A DNA stretch of 64,000 bases. It comes from Thioclava pacifica DSM 10166. GTDB lineage: Bacteria; Pseudomonadota; Alphaproteobacteria; Rhodobacterales; Rhodobacteraceae. The DNA is taken from positions 186,001-250,000 of the forward strand of contig NZ_AUND01000001.1 of NCBI RefSeq assembly GCF_000714535.1, given 5' to 3'. The position numbers were made by a program, and so were the translations under genes. Every line of letters starts with the position of its first letter. Within the stretch, counting starts at the first letter, position 1. Below the pieces are notes generated by a model, which saw only the letters and a program-made list of their open reading frames with translations, was not told the origin of the DNA and did no database searches. This document shows positions 62,208 to 64,000 of this stretch, piece after piece.

Positions 62208-63499
62208 CCGCCCACGCCCTTGCGGATACGCCGGATCATCAGCCAGACCGCGAGGATCACCAGCGGGGTCAGCCCCGCCATCATGATCTCTTTCGTCAGC
62301 CCGATCTTTTTCGAGACCGGATAGGCGAGATAGCCCGCGACCGAGATCGCGTAATAGCTGATCGCGACGACCGAGAGCCCTTCGACCGTGTGTTGCAGCC
62401 GGAGCTGCAGGTCCGAGCGGCGGTCCATGCTCTCCAACAGCTTCTGGTTCTGCGCCGAGCGCTCCACATCGACCCGCGTGCGCAGCAACTCACCGGCGCG
62501 CGCCGCCCGCGTCACCATCTGGCGTAGCCGCGTTTCGGCAGATTTCACCGTGCGCACCGCCGGATCATAGCGCCGCGCCATGAACTCGCTGAGCTTCTGG
62601 CGGCCCTCGAAGCGGCTTTCGCGCAAGCTCTCGACCCGCTCGCGCACGATCGCCTCATAGGCGCCGGTGGCGGAAAACCGGAAGGAATGCTGCACCGCGA
62701 GGCTTTCCAGCTCGGCCGAGATTTCCAGCAGCTCATGCAGGGTCTCTTCGGCGGAATTGGCATCGTCGCCCATTCCCTCGACGATCTCGGTCAGGCGCGG
62801 GTCGAGCGCGTTGAGCCGCTTCGACAGGTCGCGCGCGCGGGCGAGCCCCAGCATCGACATCGCGCGGTAGGTCTCCAGCTCGCATAGCCGCTGCACCGTG
62901 CGCCCGATCCGCCCCGGCCCCGTGCCGGGCCGCGCGAAGATCGCAAAGCGCATCTGGCCATTGGGATCGATCCGGAAATCGCCCGCGACGACCGCCGCGC
63001 CATCCAGAACCCATGTGCAAACGAGGCTTTCGGCCACGAACCACTGTTCGAGCATCGGCGCGATATCGTCGGGGTTCTCGGGCAGGTCCACGATACGGAT
63101 CTGCACCGCCGCGATGCGTCCGCCGGGGCCGGCCTCGATCCAGCTGTCGGGAAAGATCTCGGTTTCGGCCGGATCGTAAGCGCGCGAGGACACGCCCTTG
63201 CCGAAGGCGAGATAGGTGGTGAATTCGGTATGGGCCTCCCATTTCAGCTCATGCCGGCCGATCTTGCCGCCATAATGGGTGATCCCGGCCTCGGGCTGGG
63301 CGGCGCCGTTGAGCGTGAGCAGCTCGGCGAGATGCGCCTGATCCTTTGAGCGATCCCGGTTCGCCGCGTCGCGCGGTTCCTTGAAGGCGAGATAGACCGC
63401 ATGGCCCGGCACGCCGAGCTTGGGATAGGGCCGGGCATGAAGCTCGTTCACGAGCGCATAGCGCTGGGGGTGGTCTGGTCTCTGGCTCATCTGGGGCAC
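62201..63499 (-). CDS. DUF3422 membrane protein
   Basis: The 432-residue protein starts HPQRYALVNELHARPYPKLG, the DUF3422 hallmark. A long central helical part contains coiled-coil potential, and two membrane helices lie near the C-terminus (LSVVAISYYAISVAGYLAYP and MAGLTPLVILAVWLMIRRIR). The function of the family is unknown. It occurs in alpha- and betaproteobacteria. The C-terminal shape recalls ion-channel or membrane-anchored coiled-coil proteins, but no role is shown. Confidence 0.9.
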   Translation of the reverse strand: MPQMSQRPDHPQRYALVNELHARPYPKLGVPGHAVYLAFKEPRDAANRDRSKDQAHLAELLTLNGAAQPEAGITHYGGKIGRHELKWEAHTEFTTYLAFGKGVSSRAYDPAETEIFPDSWIEAGPGGRIAAVQIRIVDLPENPDDIAPMLEQWFVAESLVCTWVLDGAAVVAGDFRIDPNGQMRFAIFARPGTGPGRIGRTVQRLCELETYRAMSMLGLARARDLSKRLNALDPRLTEIVEGMGDDANSAEETLHELLEISAELESLAVQHSFRFSATGAYEAIVRERVESLRESRFEGRQKLSEFMARRYDPAVRTVKSAETRLRQMVTRAARAGELLRTRVDVERSAQNQKLLESMDRRSDLQLRLQHTVEGLSVVAISYYAISVAGYLAYPVSKKIGLTKEIMMAGLTPLVILAVWLMIRRIRKGVGGH

Positions 63500-63622
63500 T
63501 TCCCGATCACACGGCTGTTACCCCTTTGCCTGCGGTGAAAACCCGTCGTGATCAAGGCTTTGGGGGCATGCATCGGCATACCTTGCAATTCTGCCACAGC
63601 GCGCGCGGGCGGGAAAGCGGGC

Positions 63623-63683
63623 AGGGGGCTCTGCCCCCGCTGCCGGATGGCAGCCCCCCGAGATATTTGGGTCAAGAAGAAGC
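63623..63683 (+). repeat. Dispersed repeat family A, copy 5
   Basis: It has AGGGGGCTCTGCCCCCG, a CTGCCGGATGGCAG stem-loop, CCCCCCGAGATATTTGGG and TCAAGAAGAAG. It lies 56 bases before the sugar dehydrogenase start, in the same orientation as that gene, with a gap in which the ribosome binding site AGGAGG follows. Confidence 0.8.
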
Positions 63684-63738
63684 GAGGGGTTTTCGTGGCG
63701 CGGATCGCTCCCATCTTTGAGAAGACAGGAGGTGCCCG

Positions 63739-64000
63739 ATGACCCGTTTCTTGAGTTTGATCCTGAGCCTCGCATTGGCCGGGCCAGCCCTTGCGCAGAA
63801 TGTGGGCGAGAAGCCCGCCACGCGCGACTGGCCCTTTTCGCTGAGGCCCGTGGCCGAGTTGCAGAACCCCTGGGCGATCGCGGCGCTGCCCGATGGCTCG
63901 GTGCTTGTCACGGGCAAGGCAGGGCGGATGTGGCATGTCACTCAGTCAGGTGCGCGTGAACTGACGGGACTGCCGAGCGTCCAGTATCGCGGGCAGAACG
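63739..64000 (+). CDS. PQQ-type sugar dehydrogenase (partial, C-terminus outside window)
   Basis: The visible 87 residues have a signal peptide (RFLSLILSLALAGPALA, cut before QNV) and the beta-propeller start ELQNPWAIAALPDGSVLVTGKAGRMW. This opening is typical of YliI-like soluble aldose sugar dehydrogenases in the periplasm. The start at 63739 follows AGGAGG. The rest lies past base 64000, so the catalytic histidines cannot be checked. Confidence 0.85.
   Translation, partial: MTRFLSLILSLALAGPALAQNVGEKPATRDWPFSLRPVAELQNPWAIAALPDGSVLVTGKAGRMWHVTQSGARELTGLPSVQYRGQN

Overview
The window is high-GC DNA with closely packed genes, many stop/start overlaps and gene content typical of Rhodobacterales (Rhodobacteraceae/Paracoccaceae, Alphaproteobacteria): a bacterial NDUFA12 homologue next to MlaD and a DUF2155 protein, GapR (DUF2312), DUF3422, a symporter-histidine kinase, a short RTX-Hint protein and a reductive pyrimidine pathway. 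The genus cannot be fixed from the sequence alone. It looks like ordinary chromosome: no insertion sequence, prophage, CRISPR array or rRNA was seen.

Layout. 1-9.4 kb: an LpxH-like phosphoesterase (cut by the window edge), urate breakdown (uraH, puuD), clpP-clpX, an envelope/respiration group (NDUFA12 homologue, mlaD, DUF2155), aat, a methyltransferase and accBC. 9.6-25.8 kb: a pyrimidine catabolism region with preT-preA (uracil/thymine to dihydropyrimidine), dihydropyrimidinase, a beta-ureidopropionase-type amidohydrolase and an omega-aminotransferase for the beta-alanine product. It also holds an NMT1/THI5-type ABC transporter and two RutR-family repressors. RutR-box palindromes lie in front of both repressors, the aminotransferase and the amidohydrolase. 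A rhodanese, a VOC protein, a secreted protein and a decayed small gene are interspersed.

25.9-35.5 kb: an MscS channel, a small lipoprotein, then a sensory cluster: an XRE regulator with a histidine-kinase-like helix pair, a receiver-only response regulator, a small membrane protein, a sodium/solute symporter-histidine kinase and an orphan SpoA (FliM/FliN-like) protein. A split YeeE/YedE pair and a DksA-like protein under an FNR-type site follow. 35.6-47.8 kb: a degenerate FadJ-like protein, gapR, a ferric-iron-type ABC permease, tRNA-Thr(TGT), an exbB-exbD-exbD-tonB operon whose second ExbD has Asn instead of the key Asp, an M20 amidohydrolase, a universal stress protein and moaA. 48-64 kb: pntAB, sufE, rnd, an acyltransferase-like membrane protein, purM-purN, a CAT-anticodon tRNA (probably Ile2), an RTX-Hint exoprotein, a choline-sulfatase, an aldo/keto reductase, ybaK, DUF3422 and the start of a PQQ-type sugar dehydrogenase.

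Two dispersed intergenic repeat families stand out. Family A (five copies) pairs a G/C hairpin with a conserved GATATTT-CAAGAAGAAG tail. Family B (two copies, both between convergent gene ends) is bounded by GCGCCCGACC / GGTCGGGCG inverted repeats and shows a compensatory base-pair change in its inner stem. The observations most worth following up are the Asp-to-Asn ExbD, the kinase-like XRE regulator, family B, and the two-RutR regulon.
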